The notes beneath the pieces were generated by a model. That model did no database searches, had not been told where the DNA came from, and worked only from the letters and a program-made list of their open reading frames with translations. Shown piece by piece: positions 10,085-20,401 of a stretch of 41,155 nucleotides of DNA (the first letter of the stretch is position 1; every line of letters starts with the position of its first letter). Position numbers and translations under genes: made by a program. Origin of the DNA: Neonectria sp. B-13 (taxonomy: Eukaryota; Ascomycota; Sordariomycetes; Hypocreales; Nectriaceae); assembly GCA_002682825.1 (NCBI GenBank), contig NOKP01000065.1:28543-69697 (forward strand), given 5' to 3'.

Positions 10085-12757
10085 ATGTTCAGTCAACGGT
10101 AAGAGCTCCGTGCCCTTTAGTCGCCTACAGCAGCTGGAAGCGCATCCAGTTATGCCCTACCTAGCGACTTCTCAAAGCGTCTTACTTCCTCTCGTATCGT
10201 ATCCTGACCTGTTCTCCAACACAGGAGAAGCTCGCAGAAGCCCGGGGATGGCCTACTGGCCGATTTCCGACATCAGTTCCCTGAGGTTGTAGTGGTTAGC
10301 GGCGCGACCACCGCCCCCTCGATATCGCAGACTGCTACGGCAGAAAATGCCATCGCCCATGCGTCGTCGCAACCTCAAAGGTATGCCCCCCAAGCTTCCC
10401 CGTCGCCATTTTCGCAGCCGTATTATGTGACTATCTTATTCCCGAGACGCGGGGTGATTTGTCTCGTACGACCATCCACTATCCACTGCACCAAAAGGTG
10501 GGCAAGCCCGCTGACTTTGACATGATATAGAGCCCAGGGCATTGCACCGGATGCGTTCCACGACCAAGACCCAACCCCTCGGGCTACGAATGAGCCTTGG
10601 AGGTTTACGCCATCTCTCTTAGACCCCAACTCACTCTCTTTTGCCAGCTTTGCCAATGCGCCTCCTGGGTATTACACGCCGACCCCAGGTGGCACCAACA
10701 CTCTGTTTCACCATCAGGCTGGCGACCTTCATACCCCTTCGCTGGCCTTGGGGATGGGCCTGGGGACTCCGCTATCAATGCCAAACTCTGTGGACGGGAT
10801 GCATTCTGGGTCAGTGACCGGATCCATGGACATGGCCGGGTTTCAGACACTGCAATCCCACCAGTTCCACCACTTCAACCCATTCATCCAAGCTCCACCA
10901 CCTCAACAACAAAGCTTTGCGCCCTCGAGTTTTGTTCACCAGGACACCGGTTACGAAACCATGGATCAGGACGGTACTCAAATGGACTCAGACAGCCCTG
11001 AAGAGCGCATGCCGTCTATCAATGCCTCCTTTCAGAACCCAGCCCCCATGGTTGGACTACAGGCACGCCAGTTTCCCGGCGCCCAAATGTCTCAACCACT
11101 TCCTGCATCGGCAGAAAAATTCCGATTCCATTCGACTCTTAATGCGCCAACTGCCATGATCAAGCAAGCTGATGAGATTCCCGTCACCTATCTCAACAAG
11201 GGACAGGCCTACTCTTTGTCTGTTACCGATACCAATGCGGCAATGCCTATTGTTCCTGGCATCAAGTATCGCACATTTGTGCGAGTTTCATTCGAAGACG
11301 ACCAGCAGAGACAACGGCCCAGCGTCTGCTGGGGTCTCTGGAAGGAAGGCCGGGGCACCAACGAAGCGCATCAAAGAGGTGGAAAACTTCAGGCCGTTGA
11401 GTATGTTGAAGCGGGACAACCGGACGAAGGGGATGATAAGAGAACTCGTGTGGAACTCGAGACATCTTCTTTTGATGGCTTCTCAGTCACATGGACGCCG
11501 GGGATCAACGGAGCCTCTGAGGTCAACATCGTAGTCCGGTTCAACTTCCTGTCCACCGACTTCAGCCATTCCAAGGGTGTCAAGGGGATTCCCGTGAGGC
11601 TCTGCGCCAAAACTAGCCCAGTCCAGTCGAGTCCCTTAATGCCCGCCGCTGATGCCAACCCCGAGGTCTGTTTCTGCAAGGTCAAACTCTTCCGAGACCA
11701 CGGAGCTGAACGAAAGCTCTCCAACGACGTTGCACACGTTAAGAAATCCATCGACAAACTCAAGCAGCAGATTGCACAGGCCGAGAGCGGGCTAAAGGAC
11801 TTCGGCAAGCGGAAGCGATCAGGTCTAGCCTCGAAAGCAGGAGATGCACGGCGACCAGGAAAGGTCATAAAGCACAAACGGACGTGGTCCATGTCTTCGG
11901 CTAGCTCTGCTGCTGGGGGCGGGGGACGACCTACAATGGAGGAAGATTTGCACTTCAAACTTCAGACTTTGCAGGATATGTTTACCAGTACCCGACCCGT
12001 CAGCGTCTTGTATCTACGAGGCGAAGAACTAGACGATCCCGATTTACACCCTGTGTCACTTCCCGGAGACGCTTCACCTATGGCCAAGGCCGAAGGCCGA
12101 GAAGATTTAAACTGGCAGGCCAGAAGCGGACGCAGCTCTATAGCTGAGTCTATGGTTTCTCCCTCGCCCAGCTCCCTCTCTCTGGCATCGCAAGCCTCTG
12201 CAGTCGGCGCTGGCGGTCAGTGGCAGAACTTTGACTCCGTCGCGGTGGGTGAGACGTCGCGCAAAGCCCCGGGTCAGCCAACGAAGATCAACAAGACGGA
12301 CGATGATGGGAACCTCGGCGGGTGGATTGAGGCTCTCGACGTCGATTCCTCATACCAACCCCCGGTAGAGCAGGCTCCAAAGCCGGTCGCTTGCTTCTAC
12401 ATCCGTCGCCGTGGCCAAGAAGACACCGAACCGCGAGAGTACCATCGGGCAGTTTACTTGATGCAGCGAACTCTGAAGGAGCTAAACAACCAAATTGCAG
12501 CTAAGTGGGGGACTGCCCCGTCTCAAATCATGCAAACGATTCATGCAACCCACAACGGGTTGGAGGTTGAAATGGATGACGATGTTGTTCGAGAACTCAA
12601 GGAGGGCCAGGACATGACCCTGCAGTTCCAAGAAATTGAGCTAGTTTCGGGGATGAAGCGCGAGTGGGAGATGACGGTCGGCTCAAATGATGGCTCCCCC
12701 GATTTAGACATGTCTGACAAGGAGGCACGCGGGTTCGTTCTACGCCTGATCTTCTAA
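10085..12757 (+). CDS. CP2/Grainyhead-type transcription factor
   Basis: Proposed exons: 10085-10098, 10225-10380 and 10531-12757, giving 798 residues in one frame. Intron 1 has CG|GTAAGA and ACACAG; intron 2 has AG|GTATGC and GATATAG. The N-terminus to about residue 245 is Gln/Pro/His-rich. The CP2 DNA-binding domain covers about 250-450, with VTYLNKGQAYSL, VRVSFEDDQQRQ, FNFLSTDFSHSKGVKG and a coiled segment after KLFRDHGAERK. A basic patch RTWSMSSASS (about 510) follows a KRKR nuclear-signal-like stretch. The last 130 residues (from about 667) look like the C-terminal oligomerisation part. A Neurospora grainyhead-like protein acts in conidial separation and cell-wall remodelling (established knowledge). 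Its role here is inferred. The gene is intact. The first coding exon is only 14 nt. Confidence 0.85.
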
Positions 12758-13158
12758 TCCCGTTCTCTTTCTTTTTCCTTCATTTTCCCCTGGCGATATG
12801 ACGGATTTGCGGCAGATGAGCACCGAGGTCTAGACTGGGACATGCATTGGTAATGTTAGCCCCCCAGCCTGCTTCGAGTACGCTTTACTGGCCGTCTACT
12901 ACGACACACGGCATTAAAAGCGCCTTGGCCTTCCGCACAGAATCTCCTCATGATGACAGCCGTAGACTACTGACACGGAGGAGCAAATCACCAGTGCCGG
13001 CGAGTATATTGGCCATGGAGCCTAGCGATACAGCGAGAGGTGACAGTTCATTTTTCGGCCGAAATGACAAACTCCTTGATTATCTTTCTTTCTTACATGC
13101 ATGAAAACCAGGCGATTGGTTAGGCGAGATTCCGGCAGAGGTTATTACTTAGTCAAAA
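12758..13158. other. Gap between the CP2 gene and the RNase H pseudogene
   Basis: About 400 bp: the probable 3' UTR of the CP2 gene, beginning with a T/C-rich run (TTCTTTTTCCTTC), and the tail of the oppositely oriented RNase H pseudogene. No further feature is visible. Confidence 0.4.
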
Positions 13159-13899
13159 CTAAGCAAGTACACCTAGTATGTCGCAAAACTCATCCCGATC
13201 TTCCCGATTCTCTGCAGCCTGCTTCGCTGCGCGATCCGCCGCCTCATTCAGCAGTCGGGGAATCCTCCAGAACTGAATCCTGAGACTGCGAGAGTCCCAT
13301 CGCTCAACCTCTCCGAGAAGCGTCTCCCACAGATCCTTGTTCTTCATCTCGGCGCCTGTGCGAGTCGTCCTCCATTCATTGCGTACCCAGCCGCGGACCC
13401 ACTCAGTCGCGCCTTTGGCCACATATTCGGAGTCGGTAGCAAAAACCAATGTCGTGAAGCCCTCACCTGGCCAGTGGCGGAAGCGGAGTGCATCGAGGAT
13501 GGCTCGTAGCTCAGCCCGGTTGCTGGTCTGGGCGTGTTCATCGCCGAAGGGGCCCTTCTTCTCGAGGCGGCCGGATACAATCCCAGCGGGCTGGATAGTT
13601 TCGGGTTTGAAGACGAATGCCTAGCCTGCCTTGGGGTGGGCCTGTCCGTTGCTGAGGCAGGCGCCGTCGGCATAGATCAGGAATTGTTCCTGGTCGTCGC
13701 GGCAGATGAACCGAGCAACTGGCGGGATCGCCTGGAGGCCAACGCCAGCTGGGAACAATTCACCCGGGGTGGATGCTGCCGATGGCGGGACGAATCTGGT
13801 GGGAAGGACGTGTCCTTGTTGGAAGTGATGGATACAGACGCTCCAGTCTCTGTGTGTGGGTACATAAGGACGACTGCCCTTTCCTGTAGTATCAACATC
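13159..13899 (-). pseudogene. RNase H-like gene, 5'-truncated, one premature TAG
   Basis: Read leftwards, an open frame begins after TAA near 13900-13902 and ends at TAG 13159-13161. It has an N-terminal 80-residue extension (PTRFVPPSAAST, then IPPVARFICRDDQEQ) followed by a complete RNase H fold: YADGACLSNG, SNRAELRAIL, FATDSEYV and NEAADRAAKQAA. These give the Asp-Glu-Asp-Asp set that cuts RNA in RNA/DNA hybrids. A TAG at 13621-13623 follows HPKAG, where family members carry Trp (KAGWAFVF-type); TGG to TAG is a CpA-to-TpA change on the other strand. No start codon is available. The coding similarity ends within about 70 bp of the point where pogo copy B begins, so the 5' end was probably lost in that rearrangement. 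Confidence 0.8.
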
Positions 13900-13969
13900 T
13901 TACTCCTACAATCGACTCAACAACTTGAAACTCATGCCTCTCTCTCGCTCGCCCATCTCTCACACTGAC

Positions 13970-16175
13970 AAAAAGCTGCTGCATCAACGCCCTCAACTCG
14001 TACTCTTGCGACTCAATTGCCTGCTTCAAGAGAGACCATTCGAAAGATCATCAGTTCAGCTTCAACATCCCACAGTTCCCCCCTCCGCCGCGGCCGCCCT
14101 GCGATTCTGACAGCATCCGAAGACGCAGCACTAGTTGCCTTCATCTTGTGGCTAGAAAAGTCCGGCTTTCCAGCCAAAAAGTCACAAGTTAAAGACATCG
14201 GCCTAGGTTTCTTGTATTCTAGAGGCATCGAAAAGACTCAATTATCAAAGAATTGGTATCTTCGATTCCGTGCCCGTCACCTAGAGCTTCGAAAGACATT
14301 CCTTAAGGCTGTGGATAAGGCACGCAAAGCATTCGAAGCATCTGATGTGGAATATATAGAGGAGTTCTTCTCTGGTCTTCAGGATACCATCTTCAAGCAT
14401 AATATTGGCCCTTCTGAGGTCTGGAATGAAGACGAATGCGGTATTCGCATCGGATGCCTTCGAGAACGCATTCAGGTCCTTGTGGTCCGCATAACCCGCT
14501 CTCAACGCCCTGAAGTTGCTGATCCATCGAACCGCGAGACCTGTACGCAAATTGGGGCCGCGAATGCCCTCGGAACTAGTATCCCTCCTTGGCTTATCTT
14601 CAAGGCGTTACCAACGGAGTCCTGGGCCAAAATTGATGCTATTTCAGGTATGCGGTTTGCACAGTCAGACACCGGCTTCAGCAACCAACAGATCACATTG
14701 GAATGGCTTCATTCTTTCAACGCATTTTCCTGGCTTTCTTCTGTGAAGGCCAGAGCAAAAGGAATCTCTCTAATCAACTGGCTCGGCTGTGACGAGTGGC
14801 TTCGTGATGCCATCTCCCGACACAGCAAGTTGACCGCGCCTCCAACGATTCACAAGGAAGAAGATAAAATATATCGTCTGCTTGTCATCGACGGCTTCTC
14901 TGGCCACCTCGGTTTCGAATTCATTGAATATTGTATTCAATTTGATATCGTGATTTGCATCCTGCCTTCACATTCAACGCATCTCACGCAGCCTCTCGAT
15001 GTTGGTGTTTTTCAGCCTCTCAAGAACGCACATCAAAAGGAACTTCGGATATATATTTAGGAAGGCAACCTAGCATTAACCGCTTACAGTTCACAACCGC
15101 ATTCAAGTCCGTCTACACAGCCGGCTTCACAAAGCACAACATCATGCCAGGGTTCGAAAAAGCCGGTATTTGGCCAGTATTAGCAACGCCTGTGATCAAC
15201 CGCATCATTGCTAAGCAGCGACAACAGCGGAAAGCAATACATCCCTCTATTATGAAGCTGCTGCCTGTGGAGACTCGCTTCCAAGATGCACAGGATCAGA
15301 TGGAACGCATCTATGAGCGTTACCAAGAGATTATGAGCTCACCGACCCTAGAAGCTATCACTAACGTCCGCAATGTCGTTGCCGAGGCAGCCCTCATGCA
15401 TCGAGAACGTGAGGCTTTTTCAGCAGACCGGCTTAGCCACATCGAGAAAAATGGCAAGAGGAGGAAAACTGGTCAACGGGTCAGGCCAAGCGGTGACTTC
15501 ATCACAAGCGTTGGATTTCCTGATATCCAGGCTCAACACGAGGCATCGTTAGCAGCCGCAGAAGTCAAGGAACAGAATTCACAACTACGATCAACCCGGA
15601 CGATCATTATTCAAGAGATCAATGCATTCAAGGCTCGTTGAAGAGAAGAAAATGAGCCTCGCAGGACCCAAAGCCGGCCAAGTCTAACGTTTAATCAGTG
15701 GCTCGATCAGACCGAAAATTCATCCCAATTCGTGACCCTCGAGGCTCAAAGGAAGGAACATACCGATATTCTCAATGAACGGCCAAAGACGGCATTTTTC
15801 GAGGCCCAAGAACAGGCCTGCCGAGCCCCGAGGCCGATCATCGCGATGGATCAAAGCGCCTGGCCTGACAGCGACGATGAGGTCGAATTTTGAGGCATTG
15901 GGCCGTTTGAAGACGATGATGATGACATCGAACTCATAGGCTTCAATGACCTAGGTGGCGATGATCTTCCGGGTGCAGAAACGCCGTTGGGGATAACTTC
16001 CTCGCCGCCCTTGGATCCCTCGGATCTAGCTGATGACTTGGATGACGATAACCTCATGCCACCACAACTTCCCGTCACAACACCAAGGATATCGGGCTAT
16101 CAGCGTGTCAATAACGCCATGAGGTAATTCCGGGAGGAACAGGCCATTGTGGCTGCGAGGACAACATCGTCATAA
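13970..16175 (+). pseudogene. Pogo-type transposase, copy B, degenerate
   Basis: Shares with copy A the helix-turn-helix stretch RGRPAILTASEDAALVAF, the NEDECGIRIGC and VIDGFSGHLGFE motifs and THLTQPLDVGVFQPLK. Against copy A it has a TAG at 15058-15060, a 1-bp deletion shortly after (near 15078-15082), a TGA at 15639-15641 in place of TGG, and a TGA near 15891 in place of CGA. The start codon and the first 43 or so codons are gone. Most differences are transitions. It cannot make transposase but could still be bound at its right end by a product of copy A. Confidence 0.88.
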
Positions 16176-16491
16176 CAGGGTTATAACGGGCAGCTCAAAG
16201 AGGCCTCTCAGAACGGGCGTCTCAATTGAGGCCAAAAATGCGATTTCTGCTATTTTCTTTGCAAAGCACCATTTTCAGCTATTTCAGGGCTTTCCAACGA
16301 GCTAGCTTACACTCACATTCCTTTTACAATGACCGTGTCGCATAGTCTGAAAGATCATGATCGTGAAATGGTCGATTTCACCGCATTAAGGGACTAAAAG
16401 TGGGTGACAACGATTAAAGGTGCTGACAAGGGTTTTTGGGACCAACCTCGGGACGAGGTTGGTAGGCGGCTTGCCCCACAATGCCAACGGG
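13970..16491 (+). mobile_element. Pogo-type element copy B, 5'-truncated and decayed
   Basis: Aligns with copy A (28707-31535) from near position 29011 of that copy through to its right end, so about the first 305 bp, including the left inverted repeat, are missing. The right inverted repeat is present and ends CCAACGGG at 16491, followed by TA (16492-16493), exactly as in copy A. Substitutions, stops and a 1-bp deletion are scattered along it. Confidence 0.88.
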
Positions 16492-17545
16492 TAGAGGCTG
16501 AGCTACAGCAACTAGTGCCCGGCCATCCTCTGCGTCATCTAAAACAGTACATCGATAGAACATCTTGCACTTTATCAACAGAAAGAGCCGAAGAGGGCTG
16601 TCTAATGGGGCTAAGTACTTGAGGTGATCGACAAGAAGTGGAGGATTCCAACGATGATCGCCTTGTGAAAAGAAGGCCGGACTAACGACCCCGGATCTAC
16701 GTTTATTAAGGGAAGCTAATGTACACTTATTTGTACGGGCCCCCGCCAAACCAGAAACGGAAGATTGGGCCGTGTACTGTCATCATTCCCCCCCCCCCCC
16801 GTGTGGGAAGGGAAGGTACCTGTGGTCGTTCCGTCCCGGTGCGCGCGGGCCTTCCCCAGTCGACTCCCCACCCCAAGTTCAACGACACGAGGCTCGAATA
16901 ATACCTTGTCATCCATATCCATCCCAGCCGTCGCTACCTCAAGCCAAGCCAAAGCTAGGCCCAGATCCGAACAATTAAACCCGCCCGCGAGCAATTCCAT
17001 GACCCACCCAATCCGACAAGCTCGCCGCTACAGGAGCAACGTCGTCATAGCAGTACCACGACCACCGGGGCCACCAGCACCAGCAACAGCAACTCGGCAC
17101 CACGTCTCGCCAACATCATCAACACGACGGCCTGAGCTCGCGCTTCCTTGCTCCCGTCTCCGCCGCTGCCTCTGCCTTCGCTGCTACATCCTCCGGCCGC
17201 CCAACTCCCATCACGGCCTCCTCTGCCTCGTCCTCCTTCGTCTCCGTCTCCGCAGCCCAGTTGTCCTCTCCCGAAGCATCGCCCTCCCTCTTGCCATCGG
17301 CCTAGCCATCGCCATCGCCTTCGCCCTTGTGCGCTGCCCAATCGCACTCCCTGTCCATTGACGCGCCAACTTCTTCCCGCGCGTCCTCTCCGGTACTGCA
17401 AACCCCGTCGTCGGCTAGCGCCAGCACCGGCGCGAATGGTCTCCATTCTCCGACTCGACAAGACCTCGAAACGCCCCGCGACAGACGCGACTACGCCGAC
17501 GACGACGACATCGACCACGATCACGACCACTACCACCCGGCCAAC
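16492..17545. other. Upstream region of the transporter gene
   Basis: No gene I can support in 16494-17000. A run of 13 C lies at 16788-16800. From about 17000 the plus strand is rich in Ser/Pro/Gln codons. In the transporter's own frame it is open from 17306 (after TAG 17303-17305), and also open before that TAG back to another TAG near 17055. The unspliced N-terminal extension PSPSPSPLCAAQ is therefore possible if the true start or an intron lies upstream. Otherwise this is leader. Confidence 0.4.
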
Positions 17546-19507
17546 ATGGCCAGCTGGGCGGGACAACCGGCCGTCAGGGGCAGCTCCGAGGCGGCACGTA
17601 TGGTGCTCCTGACTTTTGTCACCGTTGGCATCACGTATGTTCAAGGCCTCCTACCACTCGTCGAGCCTGCAATGTCATGCTTCAACGAGCCCCATCCCAT
17701 ATCCATTAGTATTTGTGAGAACTGTCCGGCTAACCACCCCCCGCTCATAGCTTCACATGGGGGATCGAAATGACCTGTTCGTCCTCCTCACTCCCACCCC
17801 CTCGTCCTCTCGAGCCCAATCGCTAAGCTAAGCCTGCTTCAGACTGCACCCCATACCTTCTCGACCTCGGGCTCACCAAGAGCAATACTTCCTTTGTCTG
17901 GATCGCCGGTCCGTTGTCCGGTCTCATAGTCCAGCCCGTTGTCGGCGTCATCGCGGACGAGAGCAAGTCAAAATGGGGTCGTCGAAGACCTCTCATGGTT
18001 ATCGGTGCCATCATTGTCGCCGCCAGTCTTCTGATACTAGGCTTCACACGCGAGATTATCGGGCTGTTCATCCACGATGACAAGGCGGCTAGAATGCCGA
18101 CGATTGTGCTAGCCGTGCTAGCCATCTATGTCGTTGACTTCGCCATCAATGCGGGTATGTATGCCATTGGAACGCCAGCTCTAGATGTTTGCTCGGCTAT
18201 GTGCTAAGAACGGCCTAGTCACGTCATGTTCGAAGAGTTTGATAGTCGATACACTTCCCATGGAGAAGCAACAATCAGGTGCAGCATGGGGTAGGTGACC
18301 TGGTTCGACCGGAAACCCATCAACTGACAGCATCCAGCAAGTCGCCTGTCCGCCGTGGGCCATGTAATCGGATACGGCGCCGGAGCGGTTGACCTGGTCG
18401 GTATCTTCGGCACAACCTTCGGTGATACGCAGTTCAAGCAGCTCTCCGTCATCGCGACGGTCGCCATACTTAGCTCAACGGCCGTCACCTGCTGGGCCGT
18501 TACAGAGCGAGTGCTCGTGACATCTACGTCTGCCAAGCACCATGGCCGCTTCAAGGTCTTCCGCCAGATCTATTCGACGCTTTTGCATCTTCCCCCTCGC
18601 ATCCAAGCCATCTGTTGGGCCCAGTTCTGGGCCTGGATCGGCTGGTTCCCATTCCTGTTCTACAGTACCACCTGGATCGGTGAGACTTACTTTCGCTATG
18701 ACGTCCCTGCCGATGCGAGGAAGTCGCAAGACACACTCGGCGCTATTGGTCGCATAGGTAGTACCTCTCTCGTCATGTATTCCATGATTACTTTCGCCGG
18801 CGCTTGGGTTTTGCCGTTGCTTATTCAGTCGCCCGAAGACAACTCCTTTACTCATCGGCCGCCGCAGGCCATTGCAGGGCTCTTGGCTCGCTTCAGCAAG
18901 GTCAAACCAACTCTACTGACTGCTTGGATGGTTGGACACCTGATGTTTGCCGGAGCCATGGCCCTAGCACCCTTTGCAACCAGCTTCCGCTTCGCGACAG
19001 TGCTAGTCTGCATCTGTGGAATGTAAGCTTCGTGATCATGAGGTTGGATACTACCTATACTGATAGATTTCCAGTCCCTGGACGCTTGCCATGTGGGCAC
19101 CTGTCGCTTTTCTCGGCGTCGAGGTCAACAAGCTCAGCAGTGGCGGGAACGAAGCTGTATACCGTTGCATCTCCAATGATCAGGTCATCGAGCTCCACGA
19201 CCTTGATTCCGACGGTACCCCTTTGCATCTGGAGCATGGCTCAGACGCCGACCTGCCACCTACGGCATCCACTGGGGAGCTGTCAGGCATCTACTTCGGC
19301 ATTCTCAACATTTATACCACGCTGCCGCAGTTTCTGGGCACCTTCATCTCCACCATTGTCTTCACCATCCTAGAGCCCGAAAAGAGCTCGGAAGACGGGG
19401 TGCCCTCGGATCCCGAAGGGCCAAATCCCATTACCGTGTGCTTATTCATCGGGGCCATGAGCACACTGGTCGCGGCGTACATGACGCACAAACTGAAGGT
19501 TTTGTAA
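17546..19507 (+). CDS. Sut1-like sucrose/alpha-glucoside transporter (MFS, GPH family)
   Basis: Exons: 17546-17634, 17751-17776, 17843-18154, 18219-18290, 18338-19022, 19075-19507; 538 residues with every junction in phase. Splicing restores GITFTWGIEMT, TYCTPYLLDLGL, FAINAVTSCSKS, AAWASRLSAVGH and CGIPWTLAMW, all typical of the sucrose/proton symporter family (S. pombe Sut1 is a characterised relative). WGRRRPLMVIG after TM3 is the family's loop motif. About twelve hydrophobic segments are visible, with a large loop near residues 325-360. Expected role: proton-coupled uptake of sucrose or maltose at the plasma membrane. Exon 2 is only 26 nt and the second intron uses donor GTTCGT. The start at ATG 17546 is the first in-frame ATG and puts TM1 about 17 residues in. 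A longer N-terminus cannot be excluded. Confidence 0.87.
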
Positions 19508-19906
19508 GATGCGATGTGTATGTTTATGTTCATGTACGATAAGTTAGGCAGAGTCGGGGTCTAGGATTACGGAGTTGGTTTCTTGGGTTTAAGGACGGGG
19601 CGCTGGTATACATCGGCGCACACATGGTAGAGAGGGATCCCAGCAAGCAGCTCTCAAGTTAGCGAGGTCCCGCGGGACGGGAACTGACGTCACACTTCCT
19701 AAGGAACGGGCTTATAGAGGAATGTCAATAACAAAAAAAGCCACCGTCAAATGTTCGCCTCTAGTCATGGGGAAAATAAAATACGTCCACGCTGTCTCAT
19801 ATACAGGAAAAGAATAAGGGTCGCTCGGGGGGTATCCTCAACATCCTCCTCATGGTCCACTGGCGTCATATGCCCAGGGCAATAGCCACTATCGCCGTTC
19901 CGATGG
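19508..19906. other. Gap between convergent transporter and Pkr1-like genes
   Basis: About 400 bp shared by the 3' ends of two genes transcribed towards each other. It probably contains both 3' UTRs. AACAAAAAAAGCC near 19730 and AAAATAAAATACG near 19773 are A-rich words that could act in 3' end formation. No reading frame is supported. Confidence 0.4.
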
Positions 19907-20398
19907 CTACTTGTCCTTGTCGTTTTCATTCTCCGAAACCTTCTCCCACTCGTCCTCGGTACTGGCGCTCGACTGGGTCCCCGGCCCGGGACGGTGCGTC
20001 ACCTCGCCCCGGGGATCAAGCGGCTCCAGGCCCGCAACAGCCGGGACATCGGGAGCGGGGGCGGAGGCGGAGGCGGGGGCAGGGGCGGGCTTCATGGCGG
20101 GAGCGGCCGACTCGACCTCGGTCTCGGTCTCCTCGTCGTCGTCGGACGGCTGCTGCTGCTTCTCCCCCTCTTTCTCCTTCAGCTTGGCCGCCTCCTCGCG
20201 CTCGCGGGCCTGGACAGCGTAAAGCTCGGTGGCGAACCAGTTGACGCTCCACCACAGGCCGGCGCACAGGACGGAGAGGACGATGCAGTGGATGCTGTGG
20301 GTGGCGAGCAGGAGGAGGAAGAGGGTGACCTGGAGGGCGGCGAAGGAGGCGTTGGTGGCCTTGAGGATGGATGGCGTGGGGCCCGGGGTGAAGACGTT
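19907..20398 (-). CDS. Pkr1-like V-ATPase assembly factor, first exon not found
   Basis: Open from 20398 to TAG 19907-19909, 163 codons. It starts NVFTPGPTPSILKATNAS, the conserved core of Pkr1. Two membrane segments follow (ALQVTLFLLLLATHSI and IVLSVLCAGLWWSVNWF), then a charged tail rich in Glu/Ala/Pro ending SENENDKDK. Pkr1 is an ER membrane protein that helps assemble the V0 sector of the vacuolar ATPase (established for yeast). Homologues have a short N-terminal piece before this core. Here TGA stands directly upstream (20399-20401), and there is no AG acceptor between it and the core. Beyond it lies the end of a SET-domain pseudogene. The gene is therefore probably 5'-truncated, though an unusual splice or a TGG-to-TGA change at the last upstream Trp is possible. 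Confidence 0.72.
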   Translation of the reverse strand, partial: NVFTPGPTPSILKATNASFAALQVTLFLLLLATHSIHCIVLSVLCAGLWWSVNWFATELYAVQAREREEAAKLKEKEGEKQQQPSDDDEETETEVESAAPAMKPAPAPASASAPAPDVPAVAGLEPLDPRGEVTHRPGPGTQSSASTEDEWEKVSENENDKDK

Positions 20399-20401
20399 TC
20401 A

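Noticed and set aside
16788..16800. Run of 13 C as a functional element
   Set aside because: A single homopolymer without context, likely simple low-complexity DNA or of uncertain length.
16765..17361. Long plus-strand Pro/Arg-rich frame as a gene
   Set aside because: Its residues come from C-rich leader sequence. The Ser/Gln-rich translation fits the transporter frame better, and it has no domain.
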